A stretch of 49,049 bases of DNA from an uncultured Caryophanales bacterium (GTDB lineage Bacteria; Bacillota_I; Bacilli_A; RF39; UBA660), in NCBI GenBank assembly GCA_946611235.1, contig CAMODE010000033.1:1-49049 (forward strand), written 5' to 3'. Made by a program: the position numbers and the translations under genes. Below, one piece after another: positions 35,113 through 44,232 of this stretch; the first letter of the stretch is position 1; each line of letters begins with the position of its first letter. The notes beneath the pieces are model-generated. The model did not search any database, was not told the origin of the DNA, and worked only from the letters and a program-made list of their open reading frames with translations.

Positions 35113-35250
35113 TATTTTACAATTTGGCTTAATTTTATTTTACATTTTGGATAGTTTTTATTTTGCAAATCGGATAATTTTTGCTTTCTATTTTGAGAAG
35201 GATTTATTTTACAAAAAAAGCCAATTTTATTTTACGAAATGAGAAAACAT
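35113..35250. repeat. Array of six 23-bp tandem repeats (iteron-like)
   Basis: TATTTTAC-like boxes start at 35113, 35136, 35159, 35205 and 35228, exactly 23 bp or a multiple apart; the unit at 35182 has lost the box. Within units the next bases tend to be AAATTTGG-TA-TTT, so a rough consensus is TATTTTACAAATTGG followed by AT-rich bases. The 392-bp gap 35057-35448 holds this array, a palindrome and a promoter, but no gene. Confidence 0.8.
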
Positions 35251-35305
35251 TTATCTTTCCAGTGTATTATCTTAATAGAAGAAATCTCTCCTAATGGGTT
35301 ATGGA

Positions 35306-35343
35306 GGATTAACATATGTTAATCCGGGTAGCGAAGCGGTTAA
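35306..35343 (+). other. 20-bp palindrome next to a tRNA-like D-arm fragment
   Basis: GGATTAACAT followed by ATGTTAATCC is a perfect 20-nt palindrome (35306-35325). It abuts GGGTAGCGAAGCGGTTAA (35326-35343), which resembles the 5' D-arm of a tRNA such as tRNA-Tyr, with no acceptor stem, anticodon or T arm following. It may be a scar of integration at a tRNA gene or chance similarity. Confidence 0.4.
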
Positions 35344-35394
35344 ATAAATATAAAATATTACCAAAGAATGACTATTATTTTATATCTAAATATC

Positions 35395-35423
35395 TTGAAA
35401 AATATGTGTTTTTAGTATATACT
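35395..35423 (+). promoter_or_regulatory. Promoter of the HD-valS operon
   Basis: TTGAAA (35395-35400), 17 bp, TATACT (35418-35423), 25 bp before the HD gene. Confidence 0.65.
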
Positions 35424-35448
35424 TATATTAACAAAAAGGAGATAGTAT

Positions 35449-36207
35449 ATGAAGAGTAGTAGGATTATGAAAATATTTGAACAATATGTTAGAAAATATG
35501 ATATGAATAATGTTAATATTAAATCTAGATATTTTCACTCTCTTAAAGTAATGGAAATAGCTAAAGAACTTGCTACAGGTCTTGGTATATTTACTGAAGA
35601 AGAAATAGCAGTTATAGAACTAATATCTCTATTTCATGAATTAGCTAATTTTTCTAAGACTCCTAATTATAGAATAAATGAAGATGATGATGATATTAGT
35701 GAAAGATCGCTTGATATATTATTTAATAAAGGAATTATTAGAGATATAACGAAAGATACTACATATGATGATATTATTAAGATGGCTATATATGGTATTG
35801 ATAGAAATGGATTTCCTAGAGATATTGATGAAAAAACTAAACATATTTGTGCTATTGTAAAAGATGCTCATAATTTAGATTCTTTTAGATTATTTGTTAA
35901 TTATCCTTATGTAGATACAAGAATAAGTGAGTACCCTAAGGCACTCGTCTATAATGATTTTAAGAAGTTTAAGACTATTAATAATAAGGTATGTGAAAAT
36001 AATGCTGATAGTGTATTAGCACTACTTTCTAAGATGTATTCATTTAATTATAAATACTCTTATTATTTGCTTAAACAAAATGATTATGTAGCTAAGTTAT
36101 TCGATATGCTTACTTTTGAGAATGATGATACGGAAAAGTTTTTTAAACAGCTTACAATGGTATTAAATAACTATATTGATAAAAGGATAGGTGCTGTATA
36201 TGCTTGA
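35449..36207 (+). CDS. HD-domain-like protein with degenerate metal site
   Basis: A 252-aa protein with an HD-superfamily layout: His30 ([11 protein letters not shown]), then LFHELANF where the signature His-Asp is His63-Glu64, then [10 protein letters not shown] with Asp139. The H-D to H-E change and the altered third block suggest weak or absent phosphohydrolase activity. The residues around still follow the family helix pattern. AAGGAGATAG precedes the ATG. It overlaps valS by 8 nt, so it is the first gene of the operon. Confidence 0.75.
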   Translation: MKSSRIMKIFEQYVRKYDMNNVNIKSRYFHSLKVMEIAKELATGLGIFTEEEIAVIELISLFHELANFSKTPNYRINEDDDDISERSLDILFNKGIIRDITKDTTYDDIIKMAIYGIDRNGFPRDIDEKTKHICAIVKDAHNLDSFRLFVNYPYVDTRISEYPKALVYNDFKKFKTINNKVCENNADSVLALLSKMYSFNYKYSYYLLKQNDYVAKLFDMLTFENDDTEKFFKQLTMVLNNYIDKRIGAVYA

Positions 36208-38728
36208 TAAAAAATATAACCACTTAGAAGTGGAAAAAAATAAATATAATAATTGGAAAGAAAAGGGTTATTTTACTTCAAATGATATGAGTAAAGAACC
36301 TTTTTGCATTGTTATTCCTCCTCCTAATGTTACTGGTAAATTACATTTAGGTCATGCTTGGGATACTAGTTTACAAGATATTTTAATTAGATATAAGAAG
36401 ATGCAAGGTTTTGATGCTGTGTGGATTCCAGGTATGGATCATGCTGGTATTGCTACGCAAGCTAAGATTGATAAGAAACTTAAGAGTGAAGGAATAGATC
36501 CTAGGAGTATGTCAAGAGAAGAATGGCTTAAAGTTGCTTGGTCTTGGAAAGAAGAATATGCCGAAAATATTCATAATCAATGGGCTAAGTTAGGTCTTGC
36601 TCTTGATTATTCTAAAGAAAGATTTACTTTGGATGAAGGACTATCTAATGCTGTTAAGAAGGTATTTGTAGACTTATATAACAAAGGTTTAATCTACAGG
36701 GGAGAAAGGATTATCAACTGGGATCCTTCTGCTAAAACGGCTTTATCTAATGAAGAAGTTATCTATAAAGATGTAGAAGGAGCCTTCTATCACATTAAAT
36801 ATATGATTGAGGGAGAAGATGACTACTTAGAAGTTGCTACGACTAGACCTGAGACTTTATTTGGTGATACGGCTGTTGCTGTTAATCCTGAAGATGATAG
36901 GTATAAGAAATATATTGGTAAGAATGTTATTTTACCTCTTGTTAACAAAAAGATACCAGTAATAGCAGATGAGCATGCTGATATGGAGTTTGGTACTGGT
37001 GTAGTTAAGATTACTCCTGCTCACGATCCTAATGACTTTGAAGTTGGTAATAGACATAATTTAGAAAGAATTATTGTTATGAATACTGATGGTACAATGA
37101 ATGAGAATGCTGGTAAATATAATGGGTTAGACAGGTTTGTTTGTAGGGATAAAGTAGTAGAAGATCTTAAAGAAGAAGGACTCCTAATAAGTATAGAACC
37201 TATTAGTCATAATGTTGGTTTCTCGGAGAGAAGTGATGTTATGATTGAGCCTTATCTATCTAAACAGTGGTTTGTTAAGATGAGACCTCTAGCAGATAGA
37301 GTGCTTGATAATCAAAAGAATAAAGATACTAAGGTTAACTTTGTTCCAAGTAGATATGAAAAGACAATGAATCACTGGATGGAAATTACTTATGACTGGT
37401 GTATATCGAGACAGTTATGGTGGGGTCATAGAATTCCTGCATGGTATAAGGGCGATGACGTCTATGTTGGAGTAGAAGCTCCTACTGGTGATGGATGGGT
37501 ACAAGATTCTGATGTACTTGATACTTGGTTTTCTTCTGCTTTATGGCCATTTAGTACTTTAGGTTGGCCTGAAGATACTGAATTACTTAGAAGATATTAC
37601 CCTAATAACGTATTAGTTACTGGTTATGATATTATTCCATTCTGGGTTAATAGAATGACCTTCCAAGGACTTGAATTTCTTGATAAAAGACCATTTAAAG
37701 ATTGTTTAATTCATGGACTTATTAGAGATAAACAAGGTCGAAAGATGAGTAAGAGTCTTGGTAATGGAATAGATCCGATGGATGTAATTGAAGAGTATGG
37801 AGCAGACTCACTTAGATTTTTCTTAACTACCAGTACAGCTTCTGGTATGGATTTAAGATATGATGAGGAAAAAGTAAAATCGACATGGAACTTTATTAAT
37901 AAAGTATGGAATGCTTCAAGATTTGTTCTTATGAAGTTAGATGGTTTTAAAGAAGAAGACTATTCTTTAGAAAACTTAAGGGATCATGATAAGTGGATAC
38001 TAAATGGTCTTAATAAGACTATTAAAGAAGTTACTAAGAGTATGGATAAGTATGATTTTAACATAGCAGGTTCTACTTTATATGATTTTATATGGAGTAA
38101 CTTCTGTGACAAATATATTGAGCTTTCTAAGTTCTATGATGATAATACAACTAAAAGTGTACTTCTTAGAGTACTAACGGATATTATTAAGATGCTACAT
38201 CCTTTTATGCCTTATGTTACGGAAGAAATATATGGTATGCTTCCTTTAAAAGAAGCTGAATCTATTATGATTAGTAGTTATCCTAAATATGATAAAAATT
38301 TAGTATTTGAGACTAATGTTGATGATATCTTAGAATTTATTACCATGTATCGTAATAAGAAAGCAGCTCTAGGTAATATTGGTGAATATAAGGTTGTTAT
38401 TAAGACAAATACGGAATATGAAAAAGAAATTATCACGAATATGCTTAAGTTAAAAGATAGAATAACTGATAGTAATAAAGAAGGTACTTTAGTTGAATAT
38501 AGAGGATTATCTATTAATATTATTTTTGATAATAGTAGTAATCTTGAAGAAGAAAGAGAAAAATTACTTAAAGAAAAAGAAAACTTAGAGGCATCAATTG
38601 CTAGAAGAGAAAAACTACTTAGTAATGAAAACTATGTAAGTAAGGCTCCATCTAATATTGTTGAAAAGGAAAGAGAGAGCCTTCAAAAAGAAAAAGAAAT
38701 GTTAGAAAATTTAGTGAAAAAATTATAA
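36200..38728 (+). CDS. valS: Valyl-tRNA synthetase
   Basis: Class I synthetase charging tRNA-Val. Signatures: [14 protein letters not shown] (HIGH motif), the editing domain [10 protein letters not shown] and [10 protein letters not shown]-terminal coiled coil (about 780-842) follows. The ATG at 36200 gives [12 protein letters not shown]; a GTG three codons upstream would fall on the AGG..GGTG site. At 842 aa it is slightly shorter than Bacillus ValS. Confidence 0.97.
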   Translation: MLDKKYNHLEVEKNKYNNWKEKGYFTSNDMSKEPFCIVIPPPNVTGKLHLGHAWDTSLQDILIRYKKMQGFDAVWIPGMDHAGIATQAKIDKKLKSEGIDPRSMSREEWLKVAWSWKEEYAENIHNQWAKLGLALDYSKERFTLDEGLSNAVKKVFVDLYNKGLIYRGERIINWDPSAKTALSNEEVIYKDVEGAFYHIKYMIEGEDDYLEVATTRPETLFGDTAVAVNPEDDRYKKYIGKNVILPLVNKKIPVIADEHADMEFGTGVVKITPAHDPNDFEVGNRHNLERIIVMNTDGTMNENAGKYNGLDRFVCRDKVVEDLKEEGLLISIEPISHNVGFSERSDVMIEPYLSKQWFVKMRPLADRVLDNQKNKDTKVNFVPSRYEKTMNHWMEITYDWCISRQLWWGHRIPAWYKGDDVYVGVEAPTGDGWVQDSDVLDTWFSSALWPFSTLGWPEDTELLRRYYPNNVLVTGYDIIPFWVNRMTFQGLEFLDKRPFKDCLIHGLIRDKQGRKMSKSLGNGIDPMDVIEEYGADSLRFFLTTSTASGMDLRYDEEKVKSTWNFINKVWNASRFVLMKLDGFKEEDYSLENLRDHDKWILNGLNKTIKEVTKSMDKYDFNIAGSTLYDFIWSNFCDKYIELSKFYDDNTTKSVLLRVLTDIIKMLHPFMPYVTEEIYGMLPLKEAESIMISSYPKYDKNLVFETNVDDILEFITMYRNKKAALGNIGEYKVVIKTNTEYEKEIITNMLKLKDRITDSNKEGTLVEYRGLSINIIFDNSSNLEEEREKLLKEKENLEASIARREKLLSNENYVSKAPSNIVEKERESLQKEKEMLENLVKKL

Positions 38729-38744
38729 GAAGGAGGAGATAATA

Positions 38745-39089
38745 ATGGCTAAATTTTGTACTAATTGCGGAGCAGAATTAAATGAGAATCAGGATATTTG
38801 CTTAAAGTGTGGGGTTAAAATTAATAAGAATAATGGTAATCCTGTGAATAATGATCCTAATGCTAAATCTAAAATTGCTGCTGGGCTTCTTGCTATCTTT
38901 TTAGGTTGCTTTGGTGTACATAACTTTTATCTTGGCTATACTGGTAAAGCTGTTGCGCAACTTTTAATTACTATCCTTAGCTGCTTTGTACTTAGCGTAG
39001 TATCTGCAGTATGGGGTCTTATTGAAGGTATTCTTATTTTAACCGGCTCTATTAATACTGATGCCAATGGTAATCCACTTAGAGATTAA
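38745..39089 (+). CDS. Zinc-ribbon TM2-domain membrane protein
   Basis: 114 aa: N-terminal zinc ribbon (CTNCG, CLKCG), a linker, then a TM2 domain with two helices (LLAIFLGCFGVHNFYLGY, VAQLLITILSCFVLSVV). Function of the family is unknown. AGGAGGAG precedes the ATG. It shares its last base with the next start. Confidence 0.88.
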   Translation: MAKFCTNCGAELNENQDICLKCGVKINKNNGNPVNNDPNAKSKIAAGLLAIFLGCFGVHNFYLGYTGKAVAQLLITILSCFVLSVVSAVWGLIEGILILTGSINTDANGNPLRD

Positions 39090-39457
39090 TGAAAAGATTT
39101 AAAAATATTCTTATATTATTATTTGGTATGTTGTTTGTTTTAATAGCAATTAGTGGTACTATTAAACTTAATTGTATATTTAAAAAGTTATTTAATATTA
39201 GTTGTCCTGGTTGTGGGTTAACGAGAAGTTTTAGAGCACTATTAAGATTTGATATAATATCATCATTTAAATACAATATCTTTGGTCCAATACTATTTAT
39301 TATAATTATAATTGGCATTATATTCTTGATAAAAGATATTATAATGAATGAAGATAAAACTATAAAATATATTTATAAAATATTAGGTAAGTATTACTAT
39401 ATTGTTATTATTTGTTTGATAATAAGTATGATAGTTAATAATATAAGAGGTATATAA
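39089..39457 (+). CDS. DUF2752-family membrane protein
   Basis: 122 aa with three hydrophobic helices. The diagnostic CPGCGLTRS block lies at about residues 38-46. Function unknown. TM2 and DUF2752 genes are often neighbours, as here, where stop and start overlap (TAATG). Confidence 0.85.
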   Translation: MKRFKNILILLFGMLFVLIAISGTIKLNCIFKKLFNISCPGCGLTRSFRALLRFDIISSFKYNIFGPILFIIIIIGIIFLIKDIIMNEDKTIKYIYKILGKYYYIVIICLIISMIVNNIRGI

Positions 39458-39458
39458 A

Positions 39459-39488
39459 AATATGCTCAGTTAAAAGCATATTTTTTTT
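39459..39488. terminator. Bidirectional terminator, DUF2752 and PolB-HAD genes
   Basis: AATATGCT/AGCATATT stem of 8 bp with an 8-nt loop, T-run on both strands. The two genes converge here. Confidence 0.8.
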
Positions 39489-41889
39489 ATATTCTTTTTC
39501 TAATTGGTTTTCTTTCAAGCATTTCGGCTGCTTCTTCTAGATCAGATGCAATAGTTACATCATCTTCACTTCTTTCTATTACCATTTTTGGTAATTCTTG
39601 TTTCGTTCTACCATTTAGTAAAATATAAGTATCTATTCCTAATGTTTTTGGAGGTAAATCAGATGTGCCATTACCTATCATAATTACAGTGTCATTAACT
39701 AAGTCTATTTTCATTTTATCAATTCTATCTTGGAATCCTTTTTTTCTACTTTTCGCATATGAATTGCTTAAATCTCCTGTGTGCTCTATTAAACTTTTCA
39801 TTGGTATACGTAATAATTTAGCTTTTTGAATATCCTTAAAACCATTTGTGTAAATAGTAATACGTATTCCTTGACAATGTAATCTTTCTATTCCATCTTC
39901 GACTCCAGTATGAGCCTTTATTACTTGAGTACCATTATTTATTTGATTTTCTTCTACTTTTAAAAGAGTACATGCCAATTTTTCATAATTAAATGATTCT
40001 CCTAGTAATTCTTGACATGATTCTTTTAAGAAAATGGCATAATTCTTCGAATTTCCATAACCTTTTTCCTTCTTGCATGCATTAATAAACTTTAAATATG
40101 CATATTGGGTTTTATTTAATAGTTTCTTTGTTTGTGATTCATCTAATTTTAGTTTTAAAGTTTTAATAACTTCAAGTAATATTTTTTTCCTATCTAAGTC
40201 TTTAATTAAAGTTCCATCAATATCTAACATAGCAACTTTTTTACCACTTATCAATTCAATATTTCTTTTTACTTCTTCAAAATAGTAATTAATATCTAAC
40301 CTACTTATATCGAAATTATTAATATCATCTACAATTTCATAATTTGCTTTTTTATTATATGGTACAAATTTACCTTCACCATCTATTTTATATAAAGGAT
40401 GTTTAGATTCATCTTTTACTACCAATAATCGAATAGAATTTGATGTAATTTCTTTATACTTATCATTTTGCTTAAAGTATAACTTACCTGTTTTGGCTCC
40501 TACTGATAAGATTTCTTGGAAGATAGTTGGATCATTTTTTTCTAATAATTTATTTATTTTTCTCATAATATTATTATCATTATTCAAATAATAATTTAAT
40601 AAACATTCACTAAGATATCTTTTTGAATTGGTCTGTATTTTTTCATCTTCCATTTTGCCAAATAATCCTATTTTCTTAATAGAGCCGTCTTCAAATAAAA
40701 CACAGTAGCTTCCAGTATTTTTATGAGCTATTTTAGTAATAGGGTCTACATCACAAGACATTTTTAGTCTTTCACATATTTCATTTACTATTACTCTTAT
40801 TTTATCATTATTTATTTTATCTGTTTTAATAATCATACCATCGGTATTTACTTCAATTACTTGTACTCCTAAAGGTTTTATCTTTAGGTATAATAAATAC
40901 ATTATTAATACTCCATTTAGGGTAATAGATTTATATATTTCAGGATTATAACCTCTACTATCAGGATTAGAAAAACAATCTATAAAGCTATTTATTAATC
41001 TTTTATAATACTTTTGGGTATTATCTTTACTAGCTTTTAATTTAAGTCTTCGTTCCTTTAACTGCTTATATCTATTTGGATATTCTGATATGTCTTTTAG
41101 TAAATCATTATTGATAATAATAGAAGGTCCAAAACTATTAAAATCTATGTATAAGTAATTGTTATCCCCTGTTGTATCAACAACATTATTTAACCCTGAT
41201 TTTAGTCCTTGAGGATTAATATCAGACTCTAATTCTCCGAATGATATTTTTTTATCAGTTAATTCCCCATTGACTAGATATTCATATGTTTCTTGTAGTT
41301 CAGGTAATTCTTTAATATATTTTTTTAAATTTGCATCAATTACAATATTGGATATGCTTTTACCATTAAAACTAACGATATCTTCCATTAATCGACCTTT
41401 TGAATGAGTAATATAACTTTTTGGTAAATTAAATTCTGATATTAGATTTAACCTCCAAGTAAAATATTCTTCTCTTTCTTTATATAATTTTTTTATAAAG
41501 TTTACTTTATATATAAGTTCTTCTAGTACTTTCTCTAATTCTTTTTCTGTTAATGGTTCTTCTAGGGAATAATTAAATACTCTCTTATCTAAATTTAACA
41601 TTAAAGTATCTAGTTTTATGCTAGATGATCTAATAACTTCTTGAGTAACATCTAATGATACTGGAAATTCTTTTATACTAATTTCTTCTTTACTAACAGA
41701 ATTAATAATATCTGTCATTAAAAAATTATCATAATAGTAATTATCTCCTCCGATGAAGATATTATTTTTATTATCTTGAATATATTTGACTAATTTTTTT
41801 GCATCATCATATATTAATACTTTTTCTCCTTCTTTTTCAAATAATATAAACCAGTGATTATTAATTTTCTTTAATTTATAAAATATCAT
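39487..41889 (-). CDS. Phage-like family B DNA polymerase fused to a HAD phosphatase
   Basis: An 800-aa protein. The N-terminus retains part of an exonuclease-like region (FIGGDNYYYDN at 45-55) but lacks the first DxE motif. The polymerase part has motif A as YIDFNSFGPSI (Asp249; family form DFxSLYPS), motif B as K296-x3-N300-S301, and motif C as NTDG (348-351), followed by a KKIGLFG thumb-like segment. Residues about 550-800 are a HAD phosphatase: DIDGT (Asp556, Asp558), IYTNGF and MIGNGTSDLPP. The SSSIKLD and PLTEKELE blocks resemble small phage PolB proteins. A consensus promoter and AAGGGGAAAGG precede the ATG. Polymerase activity is uncertain because motifs B and C are altered. Confidence 0.72.
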   Translation of the reverse strand: MIFYKLKKINNHWFILFEKEGEKVLIYDDAKKLVKYIQDNKNNIFIGGDNYYYDNFLMTDIINSVSKEEISIKEFPVSLDVTQEVIRSSSIKLDTLMLNLDKRVFNYSLEEPLTEKELEKVLEELIYKVNFIKKLYKEREEYFTWRLNLISEFNLPKSYITHSKGRLMEDIVSFNGKSISNIVIDANLKKYIKELPELQETYEYLVNGELTDKKISFGELESDINPQGLKSGLNNVVDTTGDNNYLYIDFNSFGPSIIINNDLLKDISEYPNRYKQLKERRLKLKASKDNTQKYYKRLINSFIDCFSNPDSRGYNPEIYKSITLNGVLIMYLLYLKIKPLGVQVIEVNTDGMIIKTDKINNDKIRVIVNEICERLKMSCDVDPITKIAHKNTGSYCVLFEDGSIKKIGLFGKMEDEKIQTNSKRYLSECLLNYYLNNDNNIMRKINKLLEKNDPTIFQEILSVGAKTGKLYFKQNDKYKEITSNSIRLLVVKDESKHPLYKIDGEGKFVPYNKKANYEIVDDINNFDISRLDINYYFEEVKRNIELISGKKVAMLDIDGTLIKDLDRKKILLEVIKTLKLKLDESQTKKLLNKTQYAYLKFINACKKEKGYGNSKNYAIFLKESCQELLGESFNYEKLACTLLKVEENQINNGTQVIKAHTGVEDGIERLHCQGIRITIYTNGFKDIQKAKLLRIPMKSLIEHTGDLSNSYAKSRKKGFQDRIDKMKIDLVNDTVIMIGNGTSDLPPKTLGIDTYILLNGRTKQELPKMVIERSEDDVTIASDLEEAAEMLERKPIRKRI

Positions 41890-41920
41890 AGCCTTTCCCC
41901 TTCCTTAAAAGTTGGTCTTT

Positions 41921-41949
41921 ATTATATTACTATAATGTTTATTTGTCAA
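41921..41949 (-). promoter_or_regulatory. Promoter of the PolB-HAD gene
   Basis: Consensus minus-strand promoter TTGACA (41949-41944), 17 bp, TATAAT (41926-41921). The divergent DUF421 gene has a weaker candidate (TTGTAT, 18 bp, TATACT) in the same gap. Confidence 0.85.
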
Positions 41950-42004
41950 ATTGTTTTGTATATATTTATTTTTACTATTTATACTAATAATGAGGTGTTT
42001 TAAT

Positions 42005-42712
42005 ATGAATATATTAGATGTATCTTATAGATCGATAGTTACATTAATTATATTATTTTTTATTACAAAGATGCTTGGTAAGAAACAAATATCCCAGCTT
42101 AGTCTATTTGATTATGTGGTAGGTATTACAATTGGCAATATAGCAGGAGATATTTCTATTGATATACAAAGGAGTATGATAGATGGAATTCTTTCTTTAT
42201 TTATATATGGATTTGTTTCTTTATTTATTTCTTTTGTTACGAGGAAAAGTATAATACTTAGAAGATTCTTTATTGGTGTACCAACAGTACTTGTGGAAAA
42301 TGGTAAAATAATTGAATCTGGACTTAGTAAATGTAAAATTGATGTAAATGAACTTTTAGCGGAAGCTAGAAATTCAGGGTACTTTGATTTAACAGAAATA
42401 AACTATGCTATTATGGAAACAGATGGTAAGATTAGTTTTCTTTTATATGAATGGGCTAAACCTAGTAATAAGAAAGATTTAAAGATTAAAACTAGTGATA
42501 ATAGTCTGGTTACTAATTTAATTATTGATGGTCAGATTTTAAATAATAATCTTAAAAATATAAATAAAGATAAAGAATGGTTAATGCACGAACTTAAAGT
42601 TAATGGTTATAATGATATAGATGATGTCCTTCTTGTTACTTATGATAGTAATAATAAATTTACTATATATCGAAAGAATATAAAACCTGAAAAAAATACT
42701 GTTTTAGAATAG
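42005..42712 (+). CDS. DUF421 (YetF-like) membrane protein
   Basis: 235 aa: three N-terminal membrane helices, then the conserved GKKQISQLSLFDYVVGITIGNIAGD block, and a cytoplasmic domain. Bacillus relatives include YetF and the spore-associated YrbG/SpoVA-linked proteins; molecular function is unknown. The frame is open 18 codons upstream, but GAGGTG immediately before ATG 42005 marks the start. The terminator overlaps the end. Confidence 0.88.
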   Translation: MNILDVSYRSIVTLIILFFITKMLGKKQISQLSLFDYVVGITIGNIAGDISIDIQRSMIDGILSLFIYGFVSLFISFVTRKSIILRRFFIGVPTVLVENGKIIESGLSKCKIDVNELLAEARNSGYFDLTEINYAIMETDGKISFLLYEWAKPSNKKDLKIKTSDNSLVTNLIIDGQILNNNLKNINKDKEWLMHELKVNGYNDIDDVLLVTYDSNNKFTIYRKNIKPEKNTVLE

Positions 42713-42720
42713 TATTTTTT
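42691..42720 (+). terminator. Terminator of the DUF421 gene
   Basis: AAAAAATACT/AGTATTTTTT, 10-bp stem, 10-nt loop, formed across the last codons and the stop. Confidence 0.8.
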
Positions 42721-42759
42721 GTTTGTTTTTGTTATAATGGTAAGGTGGGAAGTGTAGTA

Positions 42760-44139
42760 ATGAAGAAGTATAAGTGGTTGATATTTGTAATTATAGGTAT
42801 TATTATTGGTAGTATTGTTTTTTTATTGTATCCAAGGATTAAACTTAATAATAAATTAATTAAATTAGAAAGTGAATATACTCCTGATGTTAGGGTTTAT
42901 AATATTATTAGTGATTTATCTAAGAATGTTAAAACAACTAATAATGTTGATACTAGTAAATTAGGTAAATATGATGTTAATGTAAAGTTTAAATACTTAT
43001 TTATTACTTTTAAAAAGAAATATGTAGTGGAAGTAGTCGATAGAGAAAAACCTGTGATTAGTTTAGTTGGTAGTGAAGTTGGTATTGCTTGTCCTGGTAA
43101 AGAATATGTAGATGAGGGAGCTACTGCGAGTGATAACTATGATGGAGATATTACTGATAAAATTAAAGTAGAACTAGGAGACAATAAACTAGTATATAGG
43201 GTTTCTGATAGTTCCGGTAATACTAATAAAATAGAGAGAAGCATTGAATATAAGGATGAAGAAAGTCCTATTATTGAGTTAAAAGGTAATAGTACTATAT
43301 ACTTGTATGTTGGTAATAGTTATAGTGAACCGGGATACACCGCGAATGATAATTGCGATGGAGATATTACTGATAAAGTAAAAGTATCTAATGATATAAA
43401 TACATCAAGCACTGGTACTTATAAAATTACTTATAGTGTAACTGATAGTAATGGTAATAATGCTTCAGTAGAAAGAACGGTAGTAGTAAGGAAAAGAACT
43501 GTTTATAATACTTATGGTGATGGATTAGTATATCTTACCTTTGATGATGGTCCTAGTGAAAGAACAAGAGAAATACTTAATATATTAGATGAAGAAGGTA
43601 TTAAAGCTACTTTCTTTGTATGTGGAGCTAATGAATATACAAAAAGAGCTTATAATTCAGGGCATACGATAGCACTACATTCTAATACACATAATTATTC
43701 TTATATTTATGCCAGTAGTAGTAACTTTTTTGAAGATTTAACCGCTATTGATAATAAAGTGTATAATGTTATTGGTATACACTCTAAATATACAAGATTT
43801 CCTGGAGGTAGTTCTAATACGATAAGTAGAAATTATTCTTATGGTATTATGACTTATTTAACTGGTGAAGTAGAAAATAGAGGTTACACTTATTTTGATT
43901 GGAATGTTGATTCTAATGATGCGGGAAGTGATGTATATAATAGTGATAATATCTATGCTAATGTTATTAATCATTTATCACATAGTAAAACAAATATTGT
44001 CTTAATGCATGATTCCGGAGGACATACCGCTACTGTTAAGGCTCTTAGAAATATAATAAGGACTGCTAAAGAGTATGGTTATTCTTTTAAAGCAATAGAT
44101 AGTAGTACTCCAGTAGTTCATCATGGTGTTAATAATTAA
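42760..44139 (+). CDS. Membrane-anchored polysaccharide deacetylase with Ig-like repeats
   Basis: About 459 aa from ATG 42760 (a GTG five codons upstream is also possible). One N-terminal membrane anchor (7-27) is followed by two DUF5011-type Ig-like repeats, each with EGATA or PGYTA, SDNYDGDITDK or NDNCDGDITDK and a closing SDSSGN motif. The NodB domain (about 255-450) has TFDDGPS, the His pair H-S-N-T-H, RFPGGSS, DWNVDS and LMHDSGGH, so the metal triad and catalytic base are intact. It would deacetylate cell-wall peptidoglycan or a surface glycan. A TATAAT at 42732 is close upstream. Confidence 0.92.
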   Translation: MKKYKWLIFVIIGIIIGSIVFLLYPRIKLNNKLIKLESEYTPDVRVYNIISDLSKNVKTTNNVDTSKLGKYDVNVKFKYLFITFKKKYVVEVVDREKPVISLVGSEVGIACPGKEYVDEGATASDNYDGDITDKIKVELGDNKLVYRVSDSSGNTNKIERSIEYKDEESPIIELKGNSTIYLYVGNSYSEPGYTANDNCDGDITDKVKVSNDINTSSTGTYKITYSVTDSNGNNASVERTVVVRKRTVYNTYGDGLVYLTFDDGPSERTREILNILDEEGIKATFFVCGANEYTKRAYNSGHTIALHSNTHNYSYIYASSSNFFEDLTAIDNKVYNVIGIHSKYTRFPGGSSNTISRNYSYGIMTYLTGEVENRGYTYFDWNVDSNDAGSDVYNSDNIYANVINHLSHSKTNIVLMHDSGGHTATVKALRNIIRTAKEYGYSFKAIDSSTPVVHHGVNN

Positions 44140-44232
44140 TATTGTTTGACATTAGAATTGTAAAGTTTGATATTATTTATTGACTATTATATTATATTTA
44201 TATTATTATATAGGTATAGAGGAGGGAAAAAT

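Noticed and set aside
35113-35250. CRISPR array
   Set aside because: The 23-bp unit is degenerate along its length with no constant repeat plus unique spacer pattern, and no cas gene is present.
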